From: Rhizobium sp. BT04
GTDB taxonomy: Bacteria; Pseudomonadota; Alphaproteobacteria; Rhizobiales; Rhizobiaceae
DNA length: 64,000 nucleotides
Direction of reading: 5' to 3'
Assembly (NCBI RefSeq): GCF_030053135.1
Contig: NZ_CP125652.1
Span: forward strand, 4,520,501-4,584,500
In this document: in pieces, positions 9,857-20,517 of the stretch
Numbering within the stretch: the first letter of the stretch is position 1
How the letters are laid out: each line of letters begins with the position of its first letter
Position numbers and translations under genes: made by a program
Notes under the pieces: model-generated
What the model saw: the letters and a program-made list of their open reading frames with translations, nothing else
Databases searched by the model: none
What the model was told of the DNA's origin: nothing

Positions 9857-11119
9857 ATGAGACGTGTCGTCATCACCGGTACCGGCATGGTATCACCCTT
9901 GGGATGCGGAACAGAGGTGACCTGGTCCCGGCTGCTTGCCGGCCAGAACGGCGCCCGCCTCGTCACCGAATTCGAAGTCGACGACCTTCCCGCCAAGATC
10001 GCCTGCCGTATTCCCGTCGGTGACGGCACCGACGGCACCTTCAATGTCGATCAGTGGATGGAGCCGAAAGAGCAGCGCAAGGTCGATCCCTTCATCATCT
10101 ACGGCATGGCCGCCGCCGACATGGCGCTTGCCGATGCCGGCTGGCACCCCGAAACCGATGAGGAGCAGATCGCCACCGGCGTGTTGATCGGCTCCGGCAT
10201 CGGCGGCATCGAAGGCATCGTCGAGGCGGGTTATACCCTGCGCGACAAGGGCCCGCGCCGCATCTCCCCCTTCTTCATTCCCGGCCGCCTGATCAACCTG
10301 GTCTCCGGCCAGGTCTCGATCCGCCACAAGCTGCGCGGCCCCAATCATTCGGTCGTCACCGCCTGCTCGACTGGCGCGCATGCGATCGGCGATGCCGCGC
10401 GGCTGATCGCGCTGGGTGATGCCGACGTCATGGTCGCCGGCGGCACAGAATCTCCCGTCAGCCGCATTTCGCTTGCCGGCTTTGCCGCCTGCAAGGCGCT
10501 GTCGACCCAGCACAACGACGACCCGCAGAAGGCGTCGCGCCCCTATGACCGCGACCGTGACGGCTTCGTCATGGGCGAGGGCGCCGGCATCGTCGTGCTC
10601 GAGGAACTGGAACACGCCAAGGCGCGCGGCGCCAGGATCTATGCCGAAGTCGTCGGCTACGGCCTGTCGGGTGATGCCTATCACATCACCGCGCCCTCCG
10701 ATGACGGCGAGGGCGCCGGCCGCTGCATGGCGATGGCGCTGAAGCGCGCCGGCCTGACGCCGGCCGATATCGATTATATCAACGCCCACGGCACCTCGAC
10801 CATGGCCGACACGATCGAACTCGGCGCTGTCGAGCGACTGGTCGGCAACGCGGCGTCGAAGATCTCTATGTCCTCGACCAAGTCGGCGACCGGACACCTT
10901 CTCGGCGCTGCCGGCGCGATCGAGGCGATCTTTACCACGCTCGCCATCCGCGACAATGTCGCGCCGCCGACGCTCAATCTCGACAATCCCGAGCGTGAGA
11001 CGGCGATCGATCTTGTTCCGCACAAGGCGCGTGAGCGAGAAATCAATGTGGCGCTGTCCAACTCGTTCGGATTCGGCGGCACGAATGCATCGCTCGTCCT
11101 GCGCCGTTACGCGCAATAA
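9857..11119 (+). CDS. fabF: 3-oxoacyl-ACP synthase II
   Basis: Condensing enzyme of fatty acid elongation, 420 residues. Nucleophile Cys170 in VVTACSTGAHA; catalytic histidines in NAHGTSTMAD and KSATGHLLGAAGA; C-terminal NSFGFGGTNASLVL is the family signature. Begins at ATG after AGACGGGGGAAAGC. It follows the acpP terminator by about 45 bases, so it must be read through or have its own start; the downstream mltG-yicC-gmk genes follow in the same direction. Confidence 0.96.
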   Translation: MRRVVITGTGMVSPLGCGTEVTWSRLLAGQNGARLVTEFEVDDLPAKIACRIPVGDGTDGTFNVDQWMEPKEQRKVDPFIIYGMAAADMALADAGWHPETDEEQIATGVLIGSGIGGIEGIVEAGYTLRDKGPRRISPFFIPGRLINLVSGQVSIRHKLRGPNHSVVTACSTGAHAIGDAARLIALGDADVMVAGGTESPVSRISLAGFAACKALSTQHNDDPQKASRPYDRDRDGFVMGEGAGIVVLEELEHAKARGARIYAEVVGYGLSGDAYHITAPSDDGEGAGRCMAMALKRAGLTPADIDYINAHGTSTMADTIELGAVERLVGNAASKISMSSTKSATGHLLGAAGAIEAIFTTLAIRDNVAPPTLNLDNPERETAIDLVPHKAREREINVALSNSFGFGGTNASLVLRRYAQ

Positions 11120-11303
11120 GAGCCCTGCGCGCGGTGTAACGGGTGTGTCCCTTACGCCGCAAGGGCCGGTTCTCTGTGTTGCGTAGCACGGCGTGCGGGA
11201 GCATAACGACCGGCAACGGCGCCGTTGAACGGCGGCAGAACCTGCTTTTGCCGCATTGCTTCGCGAAATAGCGAAGTGAGGGTCAAGTTTTAGAGGATTG
11301 CCG
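11120..11303. other. Gap between fabF and mltG with two small palindromes
   Basis: 184 bases. It contains a perfect 14-bp palindrome CAACGGCGCCGTTG (11214-11227) and a 6-bp stem CTTCGC / GCGAAG with a 6-base loop (11259-11276). No U-run follows either. No gene is seen. Confidence 0.4.
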
Positions 11304-12542
11304 GTGAGCGATACGACGAACCAGAGCAACGATACCCCGCAAGGCGAGAACGACCGGCAGGCGCAGAAGGGACCGATCATCCCGAAGTCGCCGAGCGAAG
11401 CCCTGCGTCCGGAGCGCGTTCCGGAGCCGCCGAAACGCTCCAAGAAAGCCCGCGGCCAGGTCGTTCTTTTCCTGAACTTCATCATGACGATGGCGGTTCT
11501 GGTCTGCGTCGTCGCCGTTATCGGCTTCTACTATGCCACATCGACCTATCGGAGCCCCGGTCCGCTGCAGACCAACACCAATTTCATCATCCGCAATGGC
11601 GCGGGTCTGGCCGAAATCGCCTCGAACCTCGAGCGCAACGCGATCATCAGCGATGCCCGCATCTTCCGCTATCTCACGGCAACGCATCTTTCTGCCGGTG
11701 AAAGCCTGAAGGCCGGTGAATATGAGATCAAGGCCGGAGCCTCCATGAGCGATATCATGGAGCTTCTGAAATCGGGCAAATCCATTCTCTATTCGGTTTC
11801 CTTCCCTGAGGGCCTGACGGTCCGCCAGATGTTCAACCGCATGCTGGAGGATAAGGTGCTTGAGGGCGATCTGCCGGCCGCCCTTCCGCCCGAGGGCAGC
11901 CTGCGCCCGGATACCTATAAGTTCTCGCGCGGCACCAAACGCTCGGAAATCATCCAGCAGATGGCGGCGGCCCAGCAGAAAATCGTCGATCAGATCTGGG
12001 ACAAGCGCGACTCCTCGCTGCCGTTGCGGTCCAAGGAGGAATTCGTCACACTTGCCTCGATCGTCGAAAAGGAAACCGGCGTTGCCGACGAGCGCGCTCA
12101 TGTCGCCTCCGTTTTCCTCAACCGGCTCGGCAAAGGCATGCGCCTGCAGTCCGATCCGACGATCATCTACGGTCTCTTCGGCGGCGACGGCAAACCGGCC
12201 GACCGGCCGATCTACCAGTCGGACCTGAAGCGCGACACACCATACAATACCTATGTCATCAAGGGTCTGCCGCCGACGCCGATCGCCAATCCTGGCAAGG
12301 ATGCGCTGGAAGCCGTCGCCAATCCCTGGAAGACGCAGGATCTCTATTTCGTTGCCGACGGCACCGGTGGCCATGTTTTCGCCGCGACGCTCGAGGAGCA
12401 CAATGCCAACGTCAAGCGCTGGCGCAAGCTCGAGGCCGACAAGGGCTCGGACCCGAACATCGCAGTCGACGGCCAGCCGGAAGAACAGCCGGCCGATAGC
12501 GGCGCGACCGTCGTGCCGCCGAAGAAAAAGAAAATCAACTGA
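11304..12542 (+). CDS. mltG: Endolytic murein transglycosylase MltG (YceG family)
   Basis: Inner-membrane lytic transglycosylase that cleaves nascent glycan strands and acts as a terminator of peptidoglycan elongation. 412 residues: polar N-terminal tail (1-50), one membrane segment (about 53-77), then the periplasmic YceG domain with the catalytic glutamate in LASIVEKETG (Glu255) and the conserved RLGKGMRLQSDPTIIYG. I start at GTG 11304, preceded by AGAGGA at proper spacing; TTG 11298 is also possible. The Rhizobium fabF-mltG-yicC-gmk order links it to envelope growth. Confidence 0.92.
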   Translation: MSDTTNQSNDTPQGENDRQAQKGPIIPKSPSEALRPERVPEPPKRSKKARGQVVLFLNFIMTMAVLVCVVAVIGFYYATSTYRSPGPLQTNTNFIIRNGAGLAEIASNLERNAIISDARIFRYLTATHLSAGESLKAGEYEIKAGASMSDIMELLKSGKSILYSVSFPEGLTVRQMFNRMLEDKVLEGDLPAALPPEGSLRPDTYKFSRGTKRSEIIQQMAAAQQKIVDQIWDKRDSSLPLRSKEEFVTLASIVEKETGVADERAHVASVFLNRLGKGMRLQSDPTIIYGLFGGDGKPADRPIYQSDLKRDTPYNTYVIKGLPPTPIANPGKDALEAVANPWKTQDLYFVADGTGGHVFAATLEEHNANVKRWRKLEADKGSDPNIAVDGQPEEQPADSGATVVPPKKKKIN

Positions 12543-12560
12543 TACTTTCTGGAGGCTCGC

Positions 12561-13448
12561 ATGGCTTTGCAGTCCATGACCGGTTTTGCGCGACGCGAGG
12601 GAACGAGCGGCCGCTGGCGCTGGGCATGGGAATTGCGCTCGGTCAACGGCAAGGGCCTTGACCTGCGGCTGCGCCTGCCACCCGGCCTCGAACGCATGGA
12701 GGCAGAGGTCCGCCGCCTGGCCGGCGAAAGCTTCAGCCGCGGCAACCTGCAGGCATCGCTATCCGTCACCGCCGACGAGAACCGCTTCGAGGCCGTGTTG
12801 AACAGGCAGGCGCTCGCCGCCGTGCTGGCCATGCGCGAGCAACTGGACGGAACAATCGACCCGTCACCGCTGAAGCTCGATACGCTGCTTCTGGTGCGCG
12901 GCATCGTCGAATTCCGCGAAAGCGAGGATGGCGAGGAGGCGCTCGCCGCCCGTGATGCCGAGATCGCTGCCGGCCTGCTCGCCGCGCTTTCCGATCTCAG
13001 AGCGATGCGGGAACAGGAAGGGTCGGCGCTGACCCGCATCCTGCTCGACCATGTCACGACGATCGAAGGCCTGACACGAGCGATCGAGGCCGATCCCTCA
13101 CGTTCGCCGCAGGAGATCGCCGCGCGGCTTGCCGCGCAGGTTGCGATGTTGATGGACGGCACGGCGGCGCTCGACCGCGACAGGCTGCATGCCGAAGCCG
13201 CATTGCTGGCGACCAAGGCGGATCTGCGCGAGGAAATCGATCGTCTGAAGGCGCATGTCGCCGCAGCGCGCGATCTCTTGGTGAAAGATGGTCCGGCCGG
13301 CCGCCGGTTGGATTTCCTTGCACAGGAATTTAACCGCGAATCGAATACCATCTGCTCGAAGTCGAATGCCTCGGCGGTCACCGCTGCCGGCATCGAGTTG
13401 AAAGTCGTGATCGACCAGTTCCGCGAGCAGGTCCAGAATTTGGAGTAA
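12561..13448 (+). CDS. yicC: YicC-family endoribonuclease-like protein
   Basis: 295 residues with both family domains: the N-terminal YicC part beginning MALQSMTGFARREG and the C-terminal DUF1732 part ending in ELKVVIDQFREQVQNLE, with DFLAQEFNRESNTICSKSN as signature. E. coli YicC is reported to act in RNA turnover as an endoribonuclease or adaptor; the role in rhizobia is inferred. It sits 18 bases after mltG and 3 bases before gmk, a close linkage to gmk seen in many bacteria. Confidence 0.92.
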   Translation: MALQSMTGFARREGTSGRWRWAWELRSVNGKGLDLRLRLPPGLERMEAEVRRLAGESFSRGNLQASLSVTADENRFEAVLNRQALAAVLAMREQLDGTIDPSPLKLDTLLLVRGIVEFRESEDGEEALAARDAEIAAGLLAALSDLRAMREQEGSALTRILLDHVTTIEGLTRAIEADPSRSPQEIAARLAAQVAMLMDGTAALDRDRLHAEAALLATKADLREEIDRLKAHVAAARDLLVKDGPAGRRLDFLAQEFNRESNTICSKSNASAVTAAGIELKVVIDQFREQVQNLE

Positions 13449-13451
13449 GAC

Positions 13452-14110
<659 letters not shown>

Positions 14111-14114
<4 letters not shown>

Positions 14115-14938
14115 AGGCTGTTTGCCAGAAGGCAGAATTCCTCGACGGACAGGGTTTCGGCCCGCCGCGCCGGATCGATCCCGGCCTTGACGAGCAGGCG
14201 CTCGCCGCCGAGCGGCTTCAGGCTCTGACGCAGCATCTTGCGACGCTGGCCGAAGGCCACCTGCGTCACCTTTTCCAGATCGGCGACAGCGCAGGGGATC
14301 GGGTTTCTCCGGGGTGTCAGATGCACGACCGTCGACGTTACCTTCGGCGGCGGCGTGAAGGCTTGCGGCGGCACGTCGAAGGCCATGCGAGCCTCCGTCC
14401 GCCAGCCGCAGAGCACGCCGAGGCGGCCGTAATGGTCGTCGTCTTCGCCGGCGACGATACGTTCGCCGACTTCCTTCTGAAACATCAGCGTCAGCGACTG
14501 CCAGAAGGGCGGCCAGGCTTTCGGCAGCAGCCAGTTGACCAAAAGCTGCGTGCCGACATTGTAGGGCAGGTTGGCAATGATCTTGATCGGGCCTTCCGGT
14601 GCCAATGCCTCGAAATCCGTCTTCAGCGCATCGCCTTCGACGACTTCCAGCCGGCCGGGATAGTGATCGGCGATCTCGGCAAGCGCCGGCAGGCAGCGGG
14701 CATCGCGCTCGATGGCGATGACCTTCCGGGCGCCGAGCGCCAGGATCGCCCGCGTCAGTCCGCCGGGGCCAGGGCCAACCTCGAAGACGGTTGCCTCTTC
14801 GAGCGCGCCGGCCGTGCGGGCGATCTTCTGCGTGAGGTTGAGGTCGAGCAGGAAGTTCTGCCCGAGCGCCTTGCGGGCATCGAGGCCGTGACGCTGGATG
14901 ACGTCGCGAAGCGGCGGTAGACCATCGAGTGCTGCCAT
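14111..14938 (-). CDS. rsmA: 16S rRNA dimethyladenosine transferase
   Basis: Dimethylates A1518 and A1519 of 16S rRNA (E. coli numbering). SAM-binding motif [16 protein letters not shown], catalytic motif [14 protein letters not shown]-terminal [10 protein letters not shown]; 275 residues, typical. Its ATG overlaps the pdxA TAA by one base (TAATG), implying translational coupling. Last of the lptF-lptG-lptD-surA-pdxA-rsmA series, the same order as E. coli lptD-surA-pdxA-rsmA. Confidence 0.97.
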
Positions 14939-15966
14939 TAGCGGCGGCTTTCCGCACTGCGGCCGAGCTGGGCGGCGAGCTTCAGCGCCGCAACGAGGCT
15001 CTGCTCGCGCGCCAGCCCCTTGCCGGCAATGCCGAAAGCGGTGCCGTGATCCGGCGAGGTGCGCACGAAGGGAAGCCCGAGCGTCACGTTAACGCTGTCG
15101 TCGAAGCCGAGTGCCTTGGCCGGGATCAGCGCCTGATCGTGATACATGCAGACGGCGACGTCATATCGCGTCCGCGCTTCGTCATGGAACATCGTGTCGG
15201 CGGGCAGGGGGCCGATCGCATCGATGCCCTCGTCGCGCAGGCGTTCGATCGCCGGGCGGATGACATCCTCGTCCTCCTTGCCGATCGTGCCGTCTTCGCC
15301 CGCATGCGGGTTGAGGCCGGCGACAGCCAGCCGCGGCGCCTCGATGCCGAAGCGCTGCCTCAGGTCTTCATGGGCGATCCGGCAGGTGTCGACAATCAGT
15401 TCGCGCGTCAGCGCCTGCGGCACGTCCCGGATCGGAATGTGGATGGTGACCGGGATGGCCCGGAGCTTTGGTCCGGACAGCATCATGACAGGCGTCACCG
15501 GCTTGCCGGTCGCCCTGGCGGCGAGATCGGCGAGAAATTCGGTATGGCCGGGAAACCGGAAGCCCGCCTCATAGAGCACGGCCTTGGCGATCGGGTTGGT
15601 GACGACCGCCAGCGCCTCGCCGTCGATGACGAGCGACACGGCTTTTTCGATCGCCGCGATCGTGCCCTTCGCCGTTGCCGCATGCGGCTCGCCGGCCACC
15701 ACTTCGATGCCAACAGGCACCGTCATGACGGGCAGCGCGTCGCCGAACATGCCGGCGGCCTCGCTGGCTCTATCGGTCTCGCGGATCGTAACCGCCAGAT
15801 TGAGCTGGCGCGCTCGCAACGCCAATACGCCGGGATCGCCGATCAGGAAGAAAGGCGGCAGCCCGAGTTCGCGCCGCCGGAGCCAGGCCATCAGGGTAAT
15901 ATCCGGCCCGATGCCGGCGGGGTCGCCCTGGCTCAGCGCGAGCGGTCGCGAAAACGGTATCGTCAT
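14938..15966 (-). CDS. pdxA: 4-hydroxythreonine-4-phosphate dehydrogenase
   Basis: NAD-dependent step of the DXP-dependent pyridoxal phosphate pathway. 342 residues. Motifs: [11 protein letters not shown] at the N-terminus, metal-binding histidines in [13 protein letters not shown], and [20 protein letters not shown] followed by [13 protein letters not shown]. It starts 6 bases after the surA stop and overlaps rsmA by one base. Confidence 0.96.
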   Translation of the reverse strand: MTIPFSRPLALSQGDPAGIGPDITLMAWLRRRELGLPPFFLIGDPGVLALRARQLNLAVTIRETDRASEAAGMFGDALPVMTVPVGIEVVAGEPHAATAKGTIAAIEKAVSLVIDGEALAVVTNPIAKAVLYEAGFRFPGHTEFLADLAARATGKPVTPVMMLSGPKLRAIPVTIHIPIRDVPQALTRELIVDTCRIAHEDLRQRFGIEAPRLAVAGLNPHAGEDGTIGKEDEDVIRPAIERLRDEGIDAIGPLPADTMFHDEARTRYDVAVCMYHDQALIPAKALGFDDSVNVTLGLPFVRTSPDHGTAFGIAGKGLAREQSLVAALKLAAQLGRSAESRR

Positions 15967-15972
15967 TGTCGG

Positions 15973-16917
15973 TCAACGATAGGCGATCTGCGCCTTCTTG
16001 CGCAGTTCATCCAGGTACTTCTTGCTGTTTTCGTTTTCCGGGCTGGCGTCCTTGCCGGCCTTGGACTTGCCGAGGTCCTCCTGGCGGAAAACCATTTCGG
16101 CCGCCTGGTCGTCGGAAACCTGGCGCTGGCTGCAAATTGCCAGATATTCGACGCCCTTGTCGGTGACGCGGGTGCCTGTCGTATTCCCCTTGGCCTGCTC
16201 GACCAGCGGCTTCCAATCCGGCGGGATCTCGGGGGCGAGCATGCGGCCGAGATCGCGCACGGAAACGTCGCGCATCGTCGCAGCAAAGACCTTTGCCTGA
16301 TCGCAGCCGGGAAATTTCGAGCGCGACGCCTCGGCTTCACCCTTGCGCTTGCCGGTGATGGCGTTGCGCTTGGCTTGCGGAATGACGAAGATGACCTGCT
16401 GCAGCATATATTCGGTCGTCACCGGCTTCTGCTTGTTATTCTGCATCATGCGCGAGACGAGGTCATAGTTCGACAGCCGCGCGGTCGAACCGTAGCGCGC
16501 GTTGACGACCCGCGGCCAGCTCATCTGCACGGCGATGAAACCCTTGAAATGGTCGACGCCGACGCCGGCACGATCGAGGATCTGTGACATCTGTTCGACG
16601 GAAAGCTTGTTGCCACTCGAAAAACGGGCGAAAGACGCGTCGACGTCCTGCTGCGAAACCGACATATGGACGCGGGCGACCTCCTGGCGCTTGAGCGCCT
16701 CGTCGATCAATTGCTCCTCGGCAGCCTTGGCGTCGGCCTTGGTATGCTGCAGGCGCAGAAAGGCCTGACGCTTGGCGACATCGCCGCTGGTGATGGCCGT
16801 GCCGTTCACCACGGCCTTGACCTCACTTGCCGCAAGCGCTGGAGCGGCAACCCCCGTCAGCAAGGCAAGCGCCGCCCCGGCGAGGAAGGTGGTTATAGCT
16901 TTTTTCGCGTCAATCAT
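15973..16917 (-). CDS. surA: SurA-like periplasmic chaperone / peptidyl-prolyl isomerase
   Basis: 314 residues. A signal peptide (FLAGAALALLTGVAAPALA) precedes a SurA N-terminal domain (EVKAVVNGTAITSGDVAKRQ; LIDEALKRQEVARVHMSVSQ). The second half resembles a single degenerate parvulin-like domain (LQQVIFVIPQ) and a C-terminal helix. E. coli SurA has 428 residues and two parvulin domains, so this is the shorter alphaproteobacterial form. The lptD-surA-pdxA order supports the name: SurA helps assemble LptD and other barrels. A 8-bp inverted repeat lies in its leader (16936-16959). Confidence 0.85.
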   Translation of the reverse strand: MIDAKKAITTFLAGAALALLTGVAAPALAASEVKAVVNGTAITSGDVAKRQAFLRLQHTKADAKAAEEQLIDEALKRQEVARVHMSVSQQDVDASFARFSSGNKLSVEQMSQILDRAGVGVDHFKGFIAVQMSWPRVVNARYGSTARLSNYDLVSRMMQNNKQKPVTTEYMLQQVIFVIPQAKRNAITGKRKGEAEASRSKFPGCDQAKVFAATMRDVSVRDLGRMLAPEIPPDWKPLVEQAKGNTTGTRVTDKGVEYLAICSQRQVSDDQAAEMVFRQEDLGKSKAGKDASPENENSKKYLDELRKKAQIAYR

Positions 16918-16935
16918 CCGTTGACCTCCCGATAG

Positions 16936-16959
16936 CGCCGCGAGACGTTGTTCGCGGCG
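16936..16959 (-). other. Hairpin in the lptD-surA gap
   Basis: Perfect 8-bp stem CGCCGCGA / TCGCGGCG with an 8-base loop, 19 bases upstream of the surA ATG and directly before its GGGAGGTC ribosome-binding site. No U-run, so more likely an mRNA processing or translation element than a terminator. Confidence 0.4.
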
Positions 16960-17101
16960 TTCTTACCACAGTGCGAGACACGCGGAAATCGCTTCCGTCA
17001 CGGCGCGAAACCCCTATGCCTCAGATATCGACTGGCGGCAATGTCCTGCACAGGCTTACGGCGAAAGAATGGCTTCAGGCCATGTTTGCGCCGCCCGCCC
17101 G

Positions 17102-19429
17102 TCACTCGAGGGTGTCGGTGCCGATCTTGATGTCGCCGAGCGTGCGGAAGGTCAGCCGCGCGCCGATCGTCCAGTCGCTTGCCGTCTCGTCGTCGGAATC
17201 CCTGCTGTCTGTATAGGCGATCGTGAAGATCGTGCATTCGTCGTCATAGGAGAGGCCAAGCGTCCGGCGGCTGATCACATCATTGTTCAGATCCCAGGCG
17301 ATGCCGCCGAAGATCGACCAGTAATCCTTGAATTTGACCTTGCCGTTCGTCTGGACCTCGTCCTTGTCCTCGTCGAAGCCATATTCCGGCTGGGCGCTGA
17401 GATGGGTGAAGGTCACCTGCGAAGAGAAGGTGTCGTTCTGGTAAGCCGTCGTCAGGTCGCCGCGGCGGAACTCGAAATCCTTCTCGTCGAGGCGGTAGGA
17501 GGCCGTCATCGAAACGCCGTACGGTGTCTCGATGCCGCCGAGGCCGACATAGTCGGAGCGCGTGGTTTCAAGACCCGAATCCGCGCCGACATTGACGAGA
17601 TCATCGGTCGCAAACGAGTTCTGGCCGGCGATCTGGTAGGATTGGCCGAAGATGCCGTGCAGCTTGTAACCGCTATCAAACGTACCGGTATACTGGACGC
17701 CGAGATTGGCACGCGTACCGCCTTCGACACGGTCGTAGCCCGAGAATTTGTCGCGGTCGAACAGTGAGGTGGCGTCGAAGACGAAGCTCTGCGCATCCTC
17801 GTTTGGCAGGCGGCCTGCGAGCTGCTCGTCGGGGCGGGCATAGATCTGTGCGATCGGCTCGAGGATATGGGTGCTATTATCCGTCGTCATCAGGATCGGA
17901 TAGCGCATCTCCAGCCCGGCCGTGAACATCGAGCGGGTGGCGGAATTGCCGTCGATATAGTTGCCGGTGTAGCCCGTGGGGTCGTCCATGTTCAACGCGA
18001 AGGCGTCGCCGCGCGCAGCCAGCAGCGGCGTGATGACCAGGCCGGTCGGCGTGACATAGGTGCGCTTCCACTGCAGTTCGCCGGTCAGTCGCGACGTCTG
18101 GCCCTTCAGGCCGCGGAAGCGGTCGAACCCGTCGACGGTATAGAAGTCGTCATGGGTGCGCGAAATATTCGTCAAGTTGACGTCAGCCGACAGTTCGCCG
18201 CCTGCAAGCGGCTGCGGTGCCACATAGTGATAGTCCATCGCGGGATAGACGATCGCCTGCTGTTTTTCGGCGGTGTTGGTCCGATCGGCATCCTGGACGT
18301 CGAAATAGAACGCCCGCATGTCGAAATAATTGCGTTTCCCAAGTCCCGTCAGGTAGATCTGGTTGGTACGATCCGTGCCGCTCAGACCGCGCAGCTTGTA
18401 GGTCTTCGAGAAATTGTTGTCGCTCTGCATCATGACGTCCCAGCCGAACGTCCAGCGGGGATTGATGCGGAATTCGGCCTTCGACGCCACCATGCCACGC
18501 TGGCTGGCTTCGGCATCGCTGGTGCCTGAGCTGAAATTGTCCGGCTTTGCCTGGTCGATGCCGGCGACGCGCAGGATATGCGTGCCATTTTCGAAGCGCT
18601 GGCGGAATTCGCCTTCGACGAGGAAGCCCTGGGCGGTGTAGCCGGTGGTGGTGACCGTCGCGTCCATGCTCGGCGAGATCACGTAATAATAAGGAACGGA
18701 AAGACCGAAGCCGAGATTCTGCGACAGGCTCATCGTCGGGAAGAGAAAGCCCGACTTGCGCTTCACCGTATTGTCGGGAACCTCGATGAATGGCAGGAAG
18801 GCGATCGGATAACCGAGCAGCTCGAAGCGCGCACTCTCCAGACGGATCGTGTGCGTCACGCCGTTCTGGATCACGCGCTTGGCCTTGACCTGCCAGAAAG
18901 GTGCGCGCTTCGGATCTTCGGCGCAGGGAAGGCAGGCCGTGTAGACGCCCTTGTTGAGAATCATCATCGTGCCGCCGACGCGCTGGCCGGATTCGGCAAC
19001 GATGCGGGTATTGTCTGATGTCTCGATGCGCAACGAGTTCAGGAACCCGTCGGCAAAATTGTCGGTCACGTCAAGGTTGTCGGCATAGATACGATTGCCG
19101 TCCGGGCTGACCAGCTCGACATTGCCGAGCGCCATCATCCGGCCGGTCTTCTGATTGTACTCGACCTTCTGGGCGACCATTTTATAGCCGCCATAGTTGA
19201 TCTGCACGCCGCCGACCGCCGACACCAGGTCGGCGTCACGGTTATAGACGAGTTCATTGGCCGAAAGCAGAAGCTTCGCGCCTTCGGGAATCTTCTTCTC
19301 TATATTTTGTTCGGGCGCGCTGGCCTGGCCGTAGGAGGCCGAGACACTGCCGAAATAGGAATATAAAGCCGCACCGACAAGCAGGGCAACCAACTGTTTA
19401 CTAAAATACTTGCGGTCGCCTGCCGCCAC
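17102..19429 (-). CDS. lptD: LPS-assembly outer membrane protein LptD
   Basis: Outer-membrane translocon placing LPS in the outer leaflet. 775 residues from GTG 19429, which sits in TAGTG overlapping the lptG stop and is preceded by AGGAGG with a 7-base spacer, so this start is well supported over the longer frame to 19495. N-terminal signal region (KQLVALLVGAALYSYFGSVSA), then a LptA-like jellyroll (ANELVYNRDADLVSAVGGVQI), a C-x-x-C (TACLPCAEDP), and the large C-terminal beta-barrel with FLPFIEVPDNTVKRKSGFL. Co-transcribed with lptG upstream; surA follows after 184 bases. Confidence 0.95.
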   Translation of the reverse strand: MAAGDRKYFSKQLVALLVGAALYSYFGSVSASYGQASAPEQNIEKKIPEGAKLLLSANELVYNRDADLVSAVGGVQINYGGYKMVAQKVEYNQKTGRMMALGNVELVSPDGNRIYADNLDVTDNFADGFLNSLRIETSDNTRIVAESGQRVGGTMMILNKGVYTACLPCAEDPKRAPFWQVKAKRVIQNGVTHTIRLESARFELLGYPIAFLPFIEVPDNTVKRKSGFLFPTMSLSQNLGFGLSVPYYYVISPSMDATVTTTGYTAQGFLVEGEFRQRFENGTHILRVAGIDQAKPDNFSSGTSDAEASQRGMVASKAEFRINPRWTFGWDVMMQSDNNFSKTYKLRGLSGTDRTNQIYLTGLGKRNYFDMRAFYFDVQDADRTNTAEKQQAIVYPAMDYHYVAPQPLAGGELSADVNLTNISRTHDDFYTVDGFDRFRGLKGQTSRLTGELQWKRTYVTPTGLVITPLLAARGDAFALNMDDPTGYTGNYIDGNSATRSMFTAGLEMRYPILMTTDNSTHILEPIAQIYARPDEQLAGRLPNEDAQSFVFDATSLFDRDKFSGYDRVEGGTRANLGVQYTGTFDSGYKLHGIFGQSYQIAGQNSFATDDLVNVGADSGLETTRSDYVGLGGIETPYGVSMTASYRLDEKDFEFRRGDLTTAYQNDTFSSQVTFTHLSAQPEYGFDEDKDEVQTNGKVKFKDYWSIFGGIAWDLNNDVISRRTLGLSYDDECTIFTIAYTDSRDSDDETASDWTIGARLTFRTLGDIKIGTDTLE

Positions 19430-20517
19430 TAGCCGTCCTCCTGATGAAGCAGAATAGTCGCACCCAAGGCCAGCGCGACGACCACCGGTATCCACGTCGC
19501 CACGAAGGGAGGCACGACTCCACTGCTTCCGAATGCCTTTACAAGCACGGTGATGACATAAAGCATGAAGCCCGAAAGGATGCCACCCAGAATCACGGAG
19601 CGGGATTGGTTGAACCGGCTAAATTTTAGGGACACTGTTGCAGCAATGAAAGTCATGGCCACCAGCAGCAATGGCTGGGACAACAGGGAGTTGAATTGCG
19701 TCTCCAGCGCCTTGGTGGAGATACCGAAGGATTTGGCCGCGGCAATGCGGTTGGAAAGGTCAAAGAAACCAATTGTTTCCGGCGCCGTCAGCCGCTCCTG
19801 GACGAAGTCCTGTTTCAGATTGGTGCGAAGTTGAACCGAAGCTTTACGCACGGGGATTTCGCCAGGCTTGCGCTCGACAACGTTGTTAAGTTGCCAGTAA
19901 CCATCTTCCAATTTTGCCGTCGCGGCGTCCTGTCTCAGAATGACCTGACCGCTTGAATCGAAATGGATCAGCACGGCGTCGATCAGCTTGGTTCCGTTCT
20001 CCTGAACCGTCTGGGCGCCGATGATCACATCGTCCCGGCCGCTGATCTGGCGCAGCCACGGAATCTGCGGCGCCTTGCGCAGAACCGCATTCTCGCCGCG
20101 CCAGTCGGATTCGACCAGCAGCGCCTGGCGCTGTCCCCAGGCGGCAAGCGGGTTGAGCGCCGTCATCGTCAGCAGGCCGAGCAGCAGCGAGCCGGCGATG
20201 AAGGGGAACATGAACTGCCAGACCGAAATGCCGGCGGCGCGCGTGACGACGAGCTCATATTTGCGGTTGAGTCCGATCAGCACCGTCATGCCGACGAACA
20301 GCGCGATGAAGGGCACGGTCTGCTGCAGGATGAGCGGCAGGCGCACGGCGGTCATCAGGATGCCGCCGCCGATCGTGTAGCCGGGCAGGCCGGACATGCG
20401 GCCCGCCGTCTCGCTGAAGTCGAGGAGGAAAGAAATCGCCGAGACGCCGATCAGGAACCAGCCCATCGTCACCAGGTAGCGGCGAAAGAAATAACGCGAC
20501 AATGTCCCGAACATCAT
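19429..20517 (-). CDS. lptG: LPS export ABC transporter permease LptG
   Basis: Inner-membrane permease of the LptB2FG complex that extracts LPS. 362 residues: N-terminal membrane segments (LSRYFFRRYLVTMGWFLIG), a large periplasmic jellyroll in the middle, and three C-terminal membrane segments (LLLVAMTFIAATVSLKFSR; GVVPPFVATWIPVVVAL). Two consecutive ATGs overlap the lptF stop (ATGATG). Its own stop overlaps the lptD GTG. lptA, lptB and lptC are not in the window. Confidence 0.95.
   Translation of the reverse strand: MMFGTLSRYFFRRYLVTMGWFLIGVSAISFLLDFSETAGRMSGLPGYTIGGGILMTAVRLPLILQQTVPFIALFVGMTVLIGLNRKYELVVTRAAGISVWQFMFPFIAGSLLLGLLTMTALNPLAAWGQRQALLVESDWRGENAVLRKAPQIPWLRQISGRDDVIIGAQTVQENGTKLIDAVLIHFDSSGQVILRQDAATAKLEDGYWQLNNVVERKPGEIPVRKASVQLRTNLKQDFVQERLTAPETIGFFDLSNRIAAAKSFGISTKALETQFNSLLSQPLLLVAMTFIAATVSLKFSRFNQSRSVILGGILSGFMLYVITVLVKAFGSSGVVPPFVATWIPVVVALALGATILLHQEDG

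Noticed and set aside
9893..11485. Antisense frame of 530 codons across fabF
   Set aside because: Shadow frame; fabF has all catalytic motifs, and the antisense protein is low complexity.
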